DNA of 64,000 nucleotides, taken from positions 1,534,375 through 1,598,374 of the forward strand of contig NZ_VCEJ01000002.1 of NCBI RefSeq assembly GCF_005860805.1. The letters are read 5' to 3'. Below, in pieces: positions 17,707-27,500 of the stretch. A program made the position numbers and the translations under genes. The stretch's first letter is position 1, and each line of letters opens with the position of its first letter. A model generated the notes under the pieces. That model ran no database searches, had not been told where the DNA came from, and worked only from the letters and a program-made list of their open reading frames with translations. The stretch comes from Dyadobacter luticola (GTDB lineage: Bacteria > Bacteroidota > Bacteroidia > Cytophagales > Spirosomataceae).

Positions 17707-18645
17707 TTAACTCAAAACCGGCAGCACTTTTTCAATCTGCGCTCTTCTTGGCTCGTACTGCGCAGGCAACATTAGTCCGGTACCAAGGTTTTCAACCGTT
17801 TCATCTACGCCGAAGCCTGGGTTGTCGCTGGCAAGTTCGAAAAGGACGCCGCCTGGCTCGCGGAAATAGAGGGAATAAAAGTAATTGCGGTCTATTTTGT
17901 CCGTGATCTGGTAACCAGCTTCCACGATTTTTTTGCGGTATTCCATCAGGATTTGATCATTTGCTACCCTGAATGCCACGTGGTGAACCGAACCACCCGC
18001 TACATGTCCCGCTCTTTCGCCCGGTACTTCCACCAGGTCGACGATCGCTGCGGTATCCACCGCATCAGTCACAAATCTGAACCGGTTTACATGCGTTTCT
18101 GTCAGTTTATATCCAAAAATGTCAGTCAGGATTTTGGCCGTATCTTCCATTTTGTTGCTCGTAATTGTAATGTGGTGAAAACCGCGGGTTGCATTTTCAG
18201 CAGTCACTTCGCTGGTTTCCCAAGGCGTGCGGGCGTCAGCATTTTTAGGTACGGTCAGCTCGAATTTCAAACCGTCCGGATCCAAAAAGGTCAGATATTT
18301 TTCCCCGAATTTTTCAGACACCTTATTATAGGTAACACCATTTGCTTCAAACCTTTTTTGCCAGAAATCCAGACTACCCTCAGGCACCGCATAACCAATT
18401 TCCGTTACCTGACGTGTACCTCGCCTACCCGCAGGGATTTGACTTCCCCAGGGAAAAAAGGTCAGGATTGTTCCAGGCGTACCTACGCCGTCGCCGTAAT
18501 AAAAGTGGTAAGTATTGGGATCGTCAAAATTGACAGTTTTTTTCACCATCCTCAACCCCAGGATACGGGTGTAAAAATCGTAGTTCTTTTTAGCGTCACC
18601 AGCGATGGCTGTAATGTGGTGGATACCTTTGATTGTATTTTCCAT
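17707..18645 (-). CDS. Ring-cleaving dioxygenase, VOC superfamily (MhqO-like)
   Basis: A 312-residue protein built of two vicinal-oxygen-chelate modules. The first opens IKGIHHITAIAG with a metal-ligand histidine pair and FYTRILGLRMVKKTVNFDDP; the second opens RGFHHITI and ends YFREPGGVLFELASD with the glutamate ligand. MhqO/MhqA proteins are predicted extradiol-type dioxygenases for hydroquinones. The ATG at 18645 (MENTIKG) is chosen over the upstream frame start at 18714 because the family begins there and a -7 box lies between. First gene of a two-gene operon with the hydrolase. Confidence 0.9.
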   Translation of the reverse strand: MENTIKGIHHITAIAGDAKKNYDFYTRILGLRMVKKTVNFDDPNTYHFYYGDGVGTPGTILTFFPWGSQIPAGRRGTRQVTEIGYAVPEGSLDFWQKRFEANGVTYNKVSEKFGEKYLTFLDPDGLKFELTVPKNADARTPWETSEVTAENATRGFHHITITSNKMEDTAKILTDIFGYKLTETHVNRFRFVTDAVDTAAIVDLVEVPGERAGHVAGGSVHHVAFRVANDQILMEYRKKIVEAGYQITDKIDRNYFYSLYFREPGGVLFELASDNPGFGVDETVENLGTGLMLPAQYEPRRAQIEKVLPVLS

Positions 18646-18682
18646 GATCTTATCTCGTTTACTTTTTTCGTTTTTGTTGATA

Positions 18683-18690
18683 CAAATGTA
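18683..18690 (-). promoter_or_regulatory. Putative -7 box (TACATTTG) of the dioxygenase operon
   Basis: The minus strand reads TACATTTG, a full match to TAnnTTTG, 37 bases before the dioxygenase ATG. A near -33 element (TTTC) lies 17 bases further upstream. Its position inside the longer reading frame supports the later start codon. Confidence 0.5.
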
Positions 18691-18793
18691 CCACCCCAGG
18701 CAGGGCGGAAACATTGAACTAGGTTAAGAAAATGGGGAGGCAGCGATGCACTGCAACATTGCCATTCTGACATACCCAAGTCCCATGGACAGC

Positions 18794-18821
18794 TTTTTGC
18801 TTCCGTGTCAGAAAGCAAAAA
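18794..18821 (+). promoter_or_regulatory. Hairpin in the leader of the HtrA-like gene
   Basis: TTTTTGCTT (18794-18802) pairs with AAGCAAAAA (18813-18821), ending nine bases before the ATG. It could restrict ribosome access or be a weak terminator of something upstream; no more can be said. Confidence 0.35.
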
Positions 18822-18830
18822 TTTAAAGTT

Positions 18831-19757
18831 ATGGACACGTTTTCGACCATGATCATCGGCGCGGTTGATAAGATCAAGAATGCCGTGGTCAAAATTGATA
18901 TATATAAAACACAAAATGGCAAGCTGCGCGCTGCCGGCTCGGGATCGGGGTTTATATTTTCTTCGGACGGTTTCGTTTTTACGAACAGCCACGTCGTGGA
19001 AGGCGCAGAGAAAATTATGGTAAGCCTTCTGAATGAAAATGAGATCGAGGCTACTTTGGTGGGGAAAGATCCGGATACGGACTTGGCGATCCTTAAAATC
19101 TATGCGCAGGGACATTCCGTGGCGAAATTGGGAGACACCAGTGAACTACAAATCGGCCAGTTTGTGATCGCGATCGGCAATCCTTATGGGTTTCAGCATA
19201 CCGTGACCACCGGCGTGGTAAGTGCTTTGGGCAGGACATTGCAGACGCAATCCGGCAGGATGGTCGATAATGTGATCCAGTCTGACGCGGCATTGAATCC
19301 TGGCAACTCGGGCGGGCCGATGATTAATACGGACGGAGAAGTAATTGGCGTAAATACGGCGGTAATCCAAGGCGCCCAGGGACTTAGTTTTTCGGTGGAT
19401 ATCAATACTGCCAAGGAAATTGCGCGACAAATTATCCGCGACGGAAAAGTTTTTAAAGCCTACCTGGGACTGCAATTACAGGACGTACCGGTAAATGAAA
19501 AAGTAAGGCAACATTACAAACTCCCAAACCGCGGCGGCATTTTCATAACACGGATAGAACCAAATACGCCCGCTTCCCGCTCCCAACTACTTGAAGGAGA
19601 TATCATTGTATCATTCAACAACAAGGTCGTCAGCAACTCCAACGAACTTTTCAAAGAACTCACCCACCGCGAAATCCTCGACATCACCAACATTTCAGTA
19701 ATCCGCCACACAGAGCTGCTGAATTTCATTGTTGTACCGGTTGAGAAGAAGGTTTAG
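18831..19757 (+). CDS. HtrA/DegP-like serine protease without a signal peptide
   Basis: A 308-residue S1C-type protease with a single C-terminal PDZ domain (~215-300). The triad is visible: H54 in TNSHVV, D84 in DTDLAIL and S160 in NPGNSGGP. HtrA proteins degrade misfolded proteins in the cell envelope, but this one starts MDTFSTMIIGAVDKI with no signal peptide or anchor, so it is probably cytoplasmic. The start follows a leader hairpin, and the block upstream is not coding in this frame. It precedes a YtxJ-like gene by about 90 bases. Confidence 0.9.
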   Translation: MDTFSTMIIGAVDKIKNAVVKIDIYKTQNGKLRAAGSGSGFIFSSDGFVFTNSHVVEGAEKIMVSLLNENEIEATLVGKDPDTDLAILKIYAQGHSVAKLGDTSELQIGQFVIAIGNPYGFQHTVTTGVVSALGRTLQTQSGRMVDNVIQSDAALNPGNSGGPMINTDGEVIGVNTAVIQGAQGLSFSVDINTAKEIARQIIRDGKVFKAYLGLQLQDVPVNEKVRQHYKLPNRGGIFITRIEPNTPASRSQLLEGDIIVSFNNKVVSNSNELFKELTHREILDITNISVIRHTELLNFIVVPVEKKV

Positions 19758-19846
19758 GAAGTGCCGATTCCGCATTTTTCAAACCTTCGGGAATGAAAAA
19801 GACTTGGATTGATGTTAGGTAAACACTGGATCATCCCCAATAAAAT

Positions 19847-20182
19847 ATGAACTGGATTACAATTAATACCGAGGAAGAAGTACAGGATATTCATAAATCG
19901 GCCGATTACGCGATTATTTACAAGCATAGTCCCAGATGTATGACGAGCCTGATGGCGTACCGGCAGCTCAAATCAGAGGTAAGCGCCGTGCCTCATGTAG
20001 ACATTCCGCTTTACATTGTGGACGTCATCAATAACCGGCGGGAATCAATGGCGATTGCCAGCAATTTCAAAGTGGAGCATCAGTCACCGCAAATATTGGT
20101 TGTAAAAAATGGCGAGTGCATTTACGATGCATCGCATGAAGCAATTTCCCTGAAAAACACGCTGGATGCGGTCGTAGCTTAA
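19847..20182 (+). CDS. ytxJ: Monothiol bacilliredoxin-like protein YtxJ
   Basis: A 111-residue thioredoxin-fold protein with the single active cysteine C31 in the motif YKHSPRCMTS, and the cis-proline region EHQSPQILVV. This is the YtxJ family, which removes bacillithiol from mixed disulfides. It implies that the organism makes bacillithiol, as many Bacteroidota do. It follows the HtrA-like protease and ends at a strong terminator. Confidence 0.9.
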   Translation: MNWITINTEEEVQDIHKSADYAIIYKHSPRCMTSLMAYRQLKSEVSAVPHVDIPLYIVDVINNRRESMAIASNFKVEHQSPQILVVKNGECIYDASHEAISLKNTLDAVVA

Positions 20183-20210
20183 AATATTTTACTGCTAAGT
20201 CACTGTTTAT

Positions 20211-20241
20211 GAATGCCCGATATCCGGGCATTCATATTTTT
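20211..20241 (+). terminator. Rho-independent terminator after ytxJ
   Basis: GAATGCCCG (20211-20219) pairs with CGGGCATTC (20225-20233) around a five-base loop, followed by ATATTTTTTA. Confidence 0.88.
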
Positions 20242-20334
20242 TAAAAAAAGATTAAGGATTATTTCCAATTATATGGATTAATTCCATACTTTTGGATCGG
20301 AAATAAGCGCACTTCATCAGACAAAAAAGCAAAG

Positions 20335-20360
20335 GAGCAGCTGATGGCTGCTCTTTTTGT
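20335..20360 (+). terminator. Second hairpin with T-tract, overlapping a false start codon
   Basis: GAGCAGC (20335-20341) and GCTGCTC form a seven-base stem with a five-base loop TGATG, followed by TTTTTGTTT; an A-rich stretch precedes it. It looks like a terminator or attenuator. An ATG inside it opens the frame of the next kinase gene and is preceded by an AGGAG, but the hairpin makes that start doubtful. Confidence 0.6.
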
Positions 20361-20456
20361 TTACAAGTGCCCTGAATATCACGTACACCCACTTTATCAA
20401 AACCTTGATATGATTTTAATATTATTTCTACCATTTCGTATTGAAACCGTCAATGC

Positions 20457-20464
20457 TATATTTG
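20457..20464 (+). promoter_or_regulatory. Putative -7 box (TATATTTG) of the membrane histidine kinase
   Basis: TATATTTG matches TAnnTTTG and lies inside the long reading frame that starts at 20344, which argues that translation begins later (about 20485). Confidence 0.45.
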
Positions 20465-20484
20465 TAGAAAGAAAATCATTCATT

Positions 20485-21849
20485 TTGCCTTCCAAACCTT
20501 CGTTTTATAATATCTGGGTTCGATTATCGGGCGATCCTGAGCAATTCCCACTCAATGCCCGCATTTTCCATTCCATTTGCCTGATTTCGATCCTGGCGCT
20601 GGGATACAACGTTCCATTTAATTATTTCATCGGCCTTCCAGAGGTAGCGCTGGCAAGTTTTATCGTTCTGCTCATTTCCGGCGCGATTTACTACGCGTCC
20701 CTTTTCCGGGGCAAAGTCACGATCAGTATTTTTCTTTTTAACATCCTCGGGCTCTCCCTTTTCACCGTCAACTATCTTTTTAATTCAGGCCAGGAGGGGC
20801 CAACCGACCTTTTTTTCCTGCTTTTCCTACTCATCACGATTGGCATCAGCCCCGTCAATCAATACAAAATCTGGATTCCGGTCAACATTATCCTTTTCCT
20901 ATCGCTCAATATTTCCGAATACCTCGATCCTACCCTCGTCCCCAATACCTACGACAATCGTTTCACCCGGTTCGTCGATCACATATCGGCCTATTTGGTC
21001 GTTGCGGCGATAACTTATTTCTGTATCGATTATATTAGGATCAGTTATGAGAGAGAAAAGGCTTCTGCCGTGGAAAAAGCGAAGGCGATTGAGCAAAAAA
21101 ATGAACAGATATTAAAACAAAACCACGAGCTGGAAAGGCTCAATTCCGAAAAAAATAAATTGATGTCGATCGTCGCGCACGATCTTCGGTCGCCACTGGG
21201 GAGTATCCAGAGCTTCCTGGAACTACTTTCGGAGCATGAGCTCGATGCCGACGAGAAGCAGAACATCGAAAGTGATCTGCTTACTTCCACAAAAAGTACG
21301 CTGGCCATGCTTTCCAAGCTGCTCGACTGGTCAAAATCTCAGTTGCACGGCATTGCGGCACGCAGGGAATACCTGAATCTGGCCAAGGTTTTTGAGCCCA
21401 CATTGAAACTGGAACAGGAAATTGCTGCGCGAAAAGACATTGTGCTGGAATACGATTTCAACCCGATCATTATGATCTATGCCGACAGCGATATGATGCA
21501 GCTGATCCTGCGAAACATTGTCGGGAATGCGATTAAGTTCACAAAAAGAGGCGGCAGCATTGTCATTACAGCAGATATCAAAGGTTCGGACTGCCTGATC
21601 ACGATCCAGGATAATGGTATCGGGATGCCGCCGGAAAAGCAGGCGGCCATTTTTTCGCTGAATGTCCAGTCCAGTTTTGGTACCAATAACGAAAAAGGGA
21701 TCGGGCTGGGTTTGCTGCTATGTATGGAATTTGTACGGGCGCAAAACGGAAAGCTCTGGTTCACAAGCAGTCCCGAAAAAGGTACCTGTTTTTACATTTC
21801 CATACCGATCGTCGAGCAAAATTATCTCTGGCCGTCCGGACTTTCCTGA
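20485..21849 (+). CDS. Membrane-bound sensor histidine kinase
   Basis: A kinase with about six N-terminal membrane helices (residues ~20-190), a coiled segment rich in Glu/Lys, an H box IVAHDLRSPLGS (H232 with the start used here), N box NIVGNAIKFT, G1 DNGIGMP and G2 GIGLGL. The frame is open from 20344, but a terminator-like hairpin covers that ATG and a promoter box lies at 20457, so I place the start at the TTG at 20485, just before PSKPSFYNIWVRLSG; the ATG at 20410 is an alternative. No response regulator gene is adjacent. Signal and target are unknown. Kinase identity is certain; the start is not. Confidence 0.85.
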   Translation: MPSKPSFYNIWVRLSGDPEQFPLNARIFHSICLISILALGYNVPFNYFIGLPEVALASFIVLLISGAIYYASLFRGKVTISIFLFNILGLSLFTVNYLFNSGQEGPTDLFFLLFLLITIGISPVNQYKIWIPVNIILFLSLNISEYLDPTLVPNTYDNRFTRFVDHISAYLVVAAITYFCIDYIRISYEREKASAVEKAKAIEQKNEQILKQNHELERLNSEKNKLMSIVAHDLRSPLGSIQSFLELLSEHELDADEKQNIESDLLTSTKSTLAMLSKLLDWSKSQLHGIAARREYLNLAKVFEPTLKLEQEIAARKDIVLEYDFNPIIMIYADSDMMQLILRNIVGNAIKFTKRGGSIVITADIKGSDCLITIQDNGIGMPPEKQAAIFSLNVQSSFGTNNEKGIGLGLLLCMEFVRAQNGKLWFTSSPEKGTCFYISIPIVEQNYLWPSGLS

Positions 21850-21875
21850 CAACTGGCACTGCTTGCCTAAATGCT

Positions 21876-21883
21876 TATTTTTG
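21876..21883 (+). promoter_or_regulatory. Putative -7 box (TATTTTTG) of the DeoR-family gene
   Basis: TATTTTTG fits TAnnTTTG, 38 bases before the chosen start. No convincing -33 element was found. Confidence 0.4.
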
Positions 21884-21921
21884 ATTCGTATTGATTACCT
21901 TGATCAAAATGAATGTTTAGC

Positions 21922-22689
21922 ATGAATTTCCAGGAGCGTAAGAAAAAAATTATCGAGGCAGTCTATGAATCGGGCAGCTTGTCCGTCTTCGAGTTATCCG
22001 ATCAGCTTGCGATGTCGCCGGCCACGGTTAGAAGGGACCTTCATGACATTTGCGAGGAAGGGCAGCTCGTAAGAACGCATGGCGGAGCAATGCGGCCGGA
22101 AAATCCGATGTTCACGAGTTTTGTTGAAAAAAGTGGCTCAAATAACCAGAAAAAGGACTTAATCGCCAAAGCCGCTGCCGAGCTGGTAGCAGATGGAGAG
22201 AGCATTTTCCTGGACTGCGGCAGCACGGTTTACAGAATGTGCCCGTATCTCAAAAAACGAAACGACCTGCGTATCATTACGAACTCCCTCCCAATCCTCG
22301 CGGCGCTGATCGATGTCCCAGGCATTTCAATCAACATCATTGGCGGAGAACTGGACAAGCCGCGCAAAGCGATTCACGGTGAGAAGGCAATACAACACAT
22401 CAATAGTTATCATGCCAAAAAAGCTTTTATCGGCGTCGACGGCATTTCTGCTGGAAACGGATTGACAGCGCATACCGAAAAAGAATCAGCCATCACCTCC
22501 GCTTTTATCCGTAATGCCGATCAGGTCATGCTGCTATGCGATTCATCTAAAATTGGAAAGGACAGTTACATTAAATTTGCCGGTCTGGATGAAATCAGTT
22601 GTCTGGTTACCGACGACGAAACCAGCTCGGAAAGCAAGGAAAGCTTGAAGAAACATGGTCTTTCAAAGATTATTACCGCCAAGAAATAA
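21922..22689 (+). CDS. DeoR/GlpR-family transcriptional regulator
   Basis: A 255-residue regulator with an N-terminal winged helix (RKKKIIEAV, then VFELSDQLAMSPATVRRDL) and a C-terminal DeoR sugar-phosphate-sensing domain of the ISOCOT fold (GESIFLDCGSTVY, KAFIGVDGIS, NGLTAHTEKESA). Such repressors respond to phosphorylated sugars or polyols. The ATG at 21922 is chosen because the family starts MNFQERKK; an ATG three codons earlier is possible. A phytanoyl-CoA dioxygenase-like gene follows by 32 bases and may be its target. Confidence 0.9.
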   Translation: MNFQERKKKIIEAVYESGSLSVFELSDQLAMSPATVRRDLHDICEEGQLVRTHGGAMRPENPMFTSFVEKSGSNNQKKDLIAKAAAELVADGESIFLDCGSTVYRMCPYLKKRNDLRIITNSLPILAALIDVPGISINIIGGELDKPRKAIHGEKAIQHINSYHAKKAFIGVDGISAGNGLTAHTEKESAITSAFIRNADQVMLLCDSSKIGKDSYIKFAGLDEISCLVTDDETSSESKESLKKHGLSKIITAKK

Positions 22690-22721
22690 AGCATTAAAGG
22701 GAATAACAAATCTGCATTCAA

Positions 22722-23504
22722 ATGACTGAACTGACAGAAACGCAAGTCCGGCATTTCATCGAAAAGGGCTATATCCGACTGGATGATACATTTTCTGCTG
22801 AGCTGGCTGAACAAGGCCGTGAGATACTCTGGAAAGATACCGGCTGCGATCCAACCAACCCAGCAACCTGGACAAAGCCGGTGATCAGGCTGGGTGATTA
22901 TGCGCAGGAACCTTTCAGGCAGGCTGTAAATGCTCCCCGACTGCACAAGGCATTCGACCAGCTGGTCGGCGCTGGAAAGTGGCTGCCGCGCTATTCACTG
23001 GGAACATTTCCGGTGCGTTTCCCATCAGAAAACGATCCCGGCGATACCGGCTGGCACGTGGAAGCCAGTTTCCCCGGTAACGAGCCGGTTGATTATTTCA
23101 AATGGCGGATCAATGTAAAATCGCGTGGCCGGGCATTGCTGATGCTTTTCCTATTCTCAGACATTGAAGAAAACGATGCGCCAACCCGCATCCGCGAAGG
23201 TTCTCATATCAAAGTTGCAAGCATACTCGAACCTTTTAGCGACGACGGACTAACCTTCATCGAACTGGCCGAAAGACTCAATTCTACCGAAGGCCTACCG
23301 GAAGTCAGCGCTACCGGAAAGGCCGGGACTGTATACTTCTGCCACCCATTCCTGGTCCACTCCGCCCAATCTCACCGCGGTCAAAACCCCCGCTTCATGG
23401 CTCAACCACCACTCATGCCTGCTGGGGAGTTTAACATTTATGATAGTGAGATTGACTTCTCGCCGGTTGAAGAAGCGATACGAAAAGGGCTTGAATTTTT
23501 GTAA
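22722..23504 (+). CDS. Phytanoyl-CoA dioxygenase-family enzyme
   Basis: A 260-residue Fe(II)/2-oxoglutarate oxygenase-like protein. The metal-binding pattern appears as GWHVEASF (an HxE rather than HxD arrangement) with the distal histidine in FLVHSAQSHRG and an arginine for the co-substrate. The family hydroxylates diverse small molecules, so the substrate cannot be named. It likely shares a transcript with the DeoR regulator upstream, which would fit a catabolic role. Convergent with the metallopeptidase gene. Confidence 0.85.
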   Translation: MTELTETQVRHFIEKGYIRLDDTFSAELAEQGREILWKDTGCDPTNPATWTKPVIRLGDYAQEPFRQAVNAPRLHKAFDQLVGAGKWLPRYSLGTFPVRFPSENDPGDTGWHVEASFPGNEPVDYFKWRINVKSRGRALLMLFLFSDIEENDAPTRIREGSHIKVASILEPFSDDGLTFIELAERLNSTEGLPEVSATGKAGTVYFCHPFLVHSAQSHRGQNPRFMAQPPLMPAGEFNIYDSEIDFSPVEEAIRKGLEFL

Positions 23505-23534
23505 CCCAAGCCCCTTACTTTATTTCAATGCATC

Positions 23535-24380
23535 TTACTGAATATCCTCATACTTCCCCTGGCTCATATCACCCGTATCAAAACCCTTTTTGAACCAATA
23601 CATCCGCTGCTTCGAAGTGCCGTGGGTGAATGCATCGGGTACTACGCGGCCCTGGGATTCTTGCTGTAACTTATCGTCACCGATGGCGTTGGCGGCATTT
23701 AGTGCGGATTCAAGGTCGCCCGGTTCGAGGATTTTACTCATTTCCTGCGCGTGGTTGGCCCAGACACCTGCGAGAAAGTCTGCTTGTAATTCTAGCTTGA
23801 CCGACAGTTTGTTATATTCTGTTTCGCTCATTCGGCCACGGGCTTCCTGCAATTTTTCGCTGATACCCATCAGGTTTTGTACGTGGTGACCTACTTCGTG
23901 TGCGACAACATAAGCCACCGCAAAATCGCCTGGTGCCTGAAAACGTTCGCGCAGTTCATCGCAGAAAGAGAGATCAATATAAACCTTCTGATCGGCAGGG
24001 CAGTAAAATGGGCCCATGGCCGAAGATGCTCCACCGCAGCCGCTTTGCGTGGCATCGTCGAAGATTTGCAACTTCGGTTTTTCGTAAGTCGCGTTGTTCT
24101 CTTTGTAAATTTCCGTCCAGACATCCTCTGTGCTTCCCAGCACGGCAGAAACAAAATCAGCCGTCCTGTCGTCGGGACGTGGACCTGGCGGCCGGGTTTG
24201 CGCCTGTTCAGTTTGGTTACCCTGTATATTCGATAGAATTTCGCCCGGATCTTGTCCGGTCAGTAGCCCAATTGCCAGCACAATGATGGTACCAATACCA
24301 CCCAGTGCAATTTTACCGCCCCCGGACATACCCCGGCGGTCTTCCACATTGCTGCTTCTCCGTAAATCAGACCAACGCAT
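23535..24380 (-). CDS. Neutral zinc metallopeptidase, YpfJ family
   Basis: A 281-residue protein with a single membrane helix near residues 23-42 and a zinc peptidase domain outside the cytoplasm. The zinc site is HEVGHH (H161, E162, H165) and downstream QADFLAGVWA supplies the third ligand region. The N-terminus MRWSDLRRSSNVEDRRG is typical of the KPN_02809/YpfJ family. The physiological substrate is unknown. It is divergent from the DUF1549/DUF1553 gene. Confidence 0.92.
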   Translation of the reverse strand: MRWSDLRRSSNVEDRRGMSGGGKIALGGIGTIIVLAIGLLTGQDPGEILSNIQGNQTEQAQTRPPGPRPDDRTADFVSAVLGSTEDVWTEIYKENNATYEKPKLQIFDDATQSGCGGASSAMGPFYCPADQKVYIDLSFCDELRERFQAPGDFAVAYVVAHEVGHHVQNLMGISEKLQEARGRMSETEYNKLSVKLELQADFLAGVWANHAQEMSKILEPGDLESALNAANAIGDDKLQQESQGRVVPDAFTHGTSKQRMYWFKKGFDTGDMSQGKYEDIQ

Positions 24381-24435
24381 AGATGATTTTTTTAGGTTAA
24401 AAACGCTTCTTAGAATGCTTAGCTAATAATGTGCC

Positions 24436-24450
24436 ACAACCTGAGGTTGT
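24436..24450. repeat. Inverted repeat in a divergent promoter region
   Basis: ACAACC and GGTTGT flank a three-base spacer between the metallopeptidase and DUF1549/DUF1553 genes. It could be a regulator site; no protein can be assigned. Confidence 0.35.
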
Positions 24451-24508
24451 ATCAGCAAATATGCCAGAATTATTCGGTGTTGTATTATTTATACAAAATC
24501 TTATATTA

Positions 24509-24516
24509 TAAATTTG
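24509..24516 (+). promoter_or_regulatory. Putative -7 box (TAAATTTG)
   Basis: A full match to TAnnTTTG, 19 bases before the ATG of the DUF1549/DUF1553 gene. Confidence 0.45.
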
Positions 24517-24535
24517 TTAGTGACTTGACGTTGAC

Positions 24536-27500
24536 ATGGGACGGATATTCTTCTTCATATTTTCATTTTTTTCTTGCCTGCTCATTTTTTCCTGCTCGCC
24601 TGACCTTCCTGAGGATGTGGAAGTCGCGATGGAGGATCTGCCGGACAAACTGGATTATAATCAGCACGTTAAGCCGGTACTATCCGATAAATGCTTTGCT
24701 TGCCACGGCCCGGACAAAGCGAAGCAAAAAGCAGGATTGCGGCTCGATATGGCTGAATCTGCATTTGTAAAACAATCGAAAGAATCGGGTCGGCTGGCGA
24801 TTGAACCGGGCGATCTGGCTGATAGTGAGTTCTTTCACCGCATTATTTCCAGCGATCCCGAGTATGTAATGCCTACCCCTGAATCGCATTTGTCACTTTC
24901 TGCGAAGGAAAAAGCGATTCTGATCAAATGGATCAAAGATGGTGCGGAATACAAGCCACATTGGGCTTTCGTAAAACCGGAAAAAGCCGACATTCCTGAC
25001 GTAAATCATGAAGTTCTGGTCGTCAACCCTATCGATAACTTTGTTTTCAAAAAATTGGAAGAAGAAAAGCTGCAACCTTCCGCACAGGCAGACAAGGAAA
25101 TTTTGCTGAGAAGATTATCCCTGGATTTGACCGGTCTGCCCCCAACGTTGGAGGAAACTGATCAATTTTTAAAAGATAATTCCCCAAATGCTTACGAAAA
25201 GCAAGTTGATCGTTTACTGAAATCGCCACATTATGGCGAAAAAATGGCCGTCGATTGGTTAGATCTGGCGCGTTTTGCGGATTCGCACGGCTACACCGTT
25301 GACCGGGTTCGGGATATGTCGCCATACCGGGATTGGGTAATCCATGCATTTAATCAAAATATGCATTACGATCAGTTTGTCCATCAGCAACTTGCGGGTG
25401 ATTTAATGCCGAATCCGACGAAGGATATGCTGATTGCGACGGCATTTAACCGTAACCTCCAGCAAAATATGGAGGGCGGAATTATTGAAGAAGAATTCCA
25501 GACTGAATATGTGGTAGACCGGACGAACACTTTCGGCGACGCTTTTTTGGGTTTGTCAGTCGGCTGTGCCAAATGTCATGACCACAAATACGATCCGGTT
25601 TCTCAGAAAAATTACTACGAACTGTTCAGCTTTTTCAACAATGTGAAGGAAGCGGGGCAAATTTCCTGGGACGATGCGTTACCCACGCCAACATTAATGC
25701 TGCCTACCGCCGAGCAGGAAAGCATGTTGAAATTTATCCAAACCAAGGTCGGTGATCAGGAAAAGCAACTGCATACTGCTGAAAATTCTGCTGAGCCGGC
25801 ATTTGAAAAATGGCTGAGCGAAGGTTACTACAAAGCATTATCCAAGCAGCAAGTTCCTTCTGCGGGCTTACAGGGCTATTTTTCATTCGATCATGCTGCG
25901 CTCAAAAATTCAGCGAATCCCAAACAAACCGGCGTGATGAAGCGAGAATCCGGGCAGGCTGGCGGTGATCCAGAATTTGCGGAAACTACACGCGGCAAGG
26001 TGCTGCATTTGAACGGCGACGTTTTTCTGGACCTTTCTCCGGCGGGCGTTTTCCGAAAATCCGAACCTTTCAGCGTCGGGGCGTGGGTTAACATTCCAAA
26101 GGAATTGAAGGAGGGTGTGATCCTGCACAAAAGCAATGCGGAGCGGCTTTACAACTTCCGCGGCTATCATTTATACCTGAAAAACGACCGGCTGGAAATC
26201 AATATGGCACATACTTCGCCTTCCAATGCCATTACAAGGGTTATGAAATCACCGGTGCCAAGAAATCAGTGGACACAGCTGACAATTACTTACGATGGTT
26301 CCTCAAAAGCTGATGGTTTTAAGTTGTATATCAATGGCAGTGAGGCTGCTATGGAAACTACGATGGACCAGCTGACGAAGGATATTTTGTTCAGTGGTTC
26401 TAATCAGCCGGGTTTACAGATCGGTGGCTGGTGGCGTGGGCTGGGTTTTAAAGATGGTCAGGTCGATGACATTTCGATTTACAACCGTGCGTTGACGCCT
26501 TTTGAAATTGAAATTTTGGCGAATAAAAAAACTTGGAATGTAGCTGCGGGCAAACTGCCACCACAACTTTCGCTGGATGAAAAATCGGCTTTAAAGGCTT
26601 ATTACTTCTCGGCGATAGATAGTGAGATAGCGAAATCAAGAGCGGCTTTGCAGCAGGCCCGGATGATGCAGTCGGACTCTACGGAAAACATTCGCGAGCT
26701 GATGGTGATGCAGGAAATGCCCAAACCGAAGCAGGCGCACATCTTAGTCCGGGGAAATTATGATTCTCCGGGAGAAAAAGTATTTCCGGCGACGCCCACG
26801 TCTGTTTTAGCTTTTCCAAAAAATCTGCCCAAAAACCGCTACGGCCTTGCGCAGTGGCTGACGCACCCGGACAATCCGCTGACGGCTCGCGTGGAGGTAA
26901 ACCATCTCTGGCAAAATTTCTTCGGAATTGGTTTGGTCAAAACAACGGAAGATTTTGGTAACCAGGGCGAAATGCCGAGCCACCCCGAGCTACTCGACTG
27001 GCTGTCGGTAACATTCAGGGAATCAGGCTGGGACATTAAAAAAATGAATAAAATGATCGTGATGTCGGCGACTTACCGACAGGACTCACGGACGAGCAAA
27101 GAAGTTCGGGAACGTGATCCTGAAAACAGGTTACTGTCTCACGGACCTGCAAACCGGATGTCTGCCGAAATGATACGAGATAATGCATTGCTGGCGAGCG
27201 GTTTATTGAATAAAAAGATTGGCGGTAAAAGTATAAAACCTTATCAGCCAGACGGATTATGGTCGATCAACAGCAGTAATTATGTCCCCGACTCTGGGGA
27301 AGCGGTTTACCGGCGGAGCCTTTATATTCTGGCCAAAAGATCGGTGCCTAACCCTACTCTCTCCACATTCGACGGTACGTCACGAAGCTTTTGTGTCGTC
27401 CGCAGGCAAAAAACGAATACACCTTTACAGGCTTTGGTAACATTAAACGACCCGACTTTTGTGGAAGCTGCCAAGGTTTTAGGAGAACAAATCACCAAAA

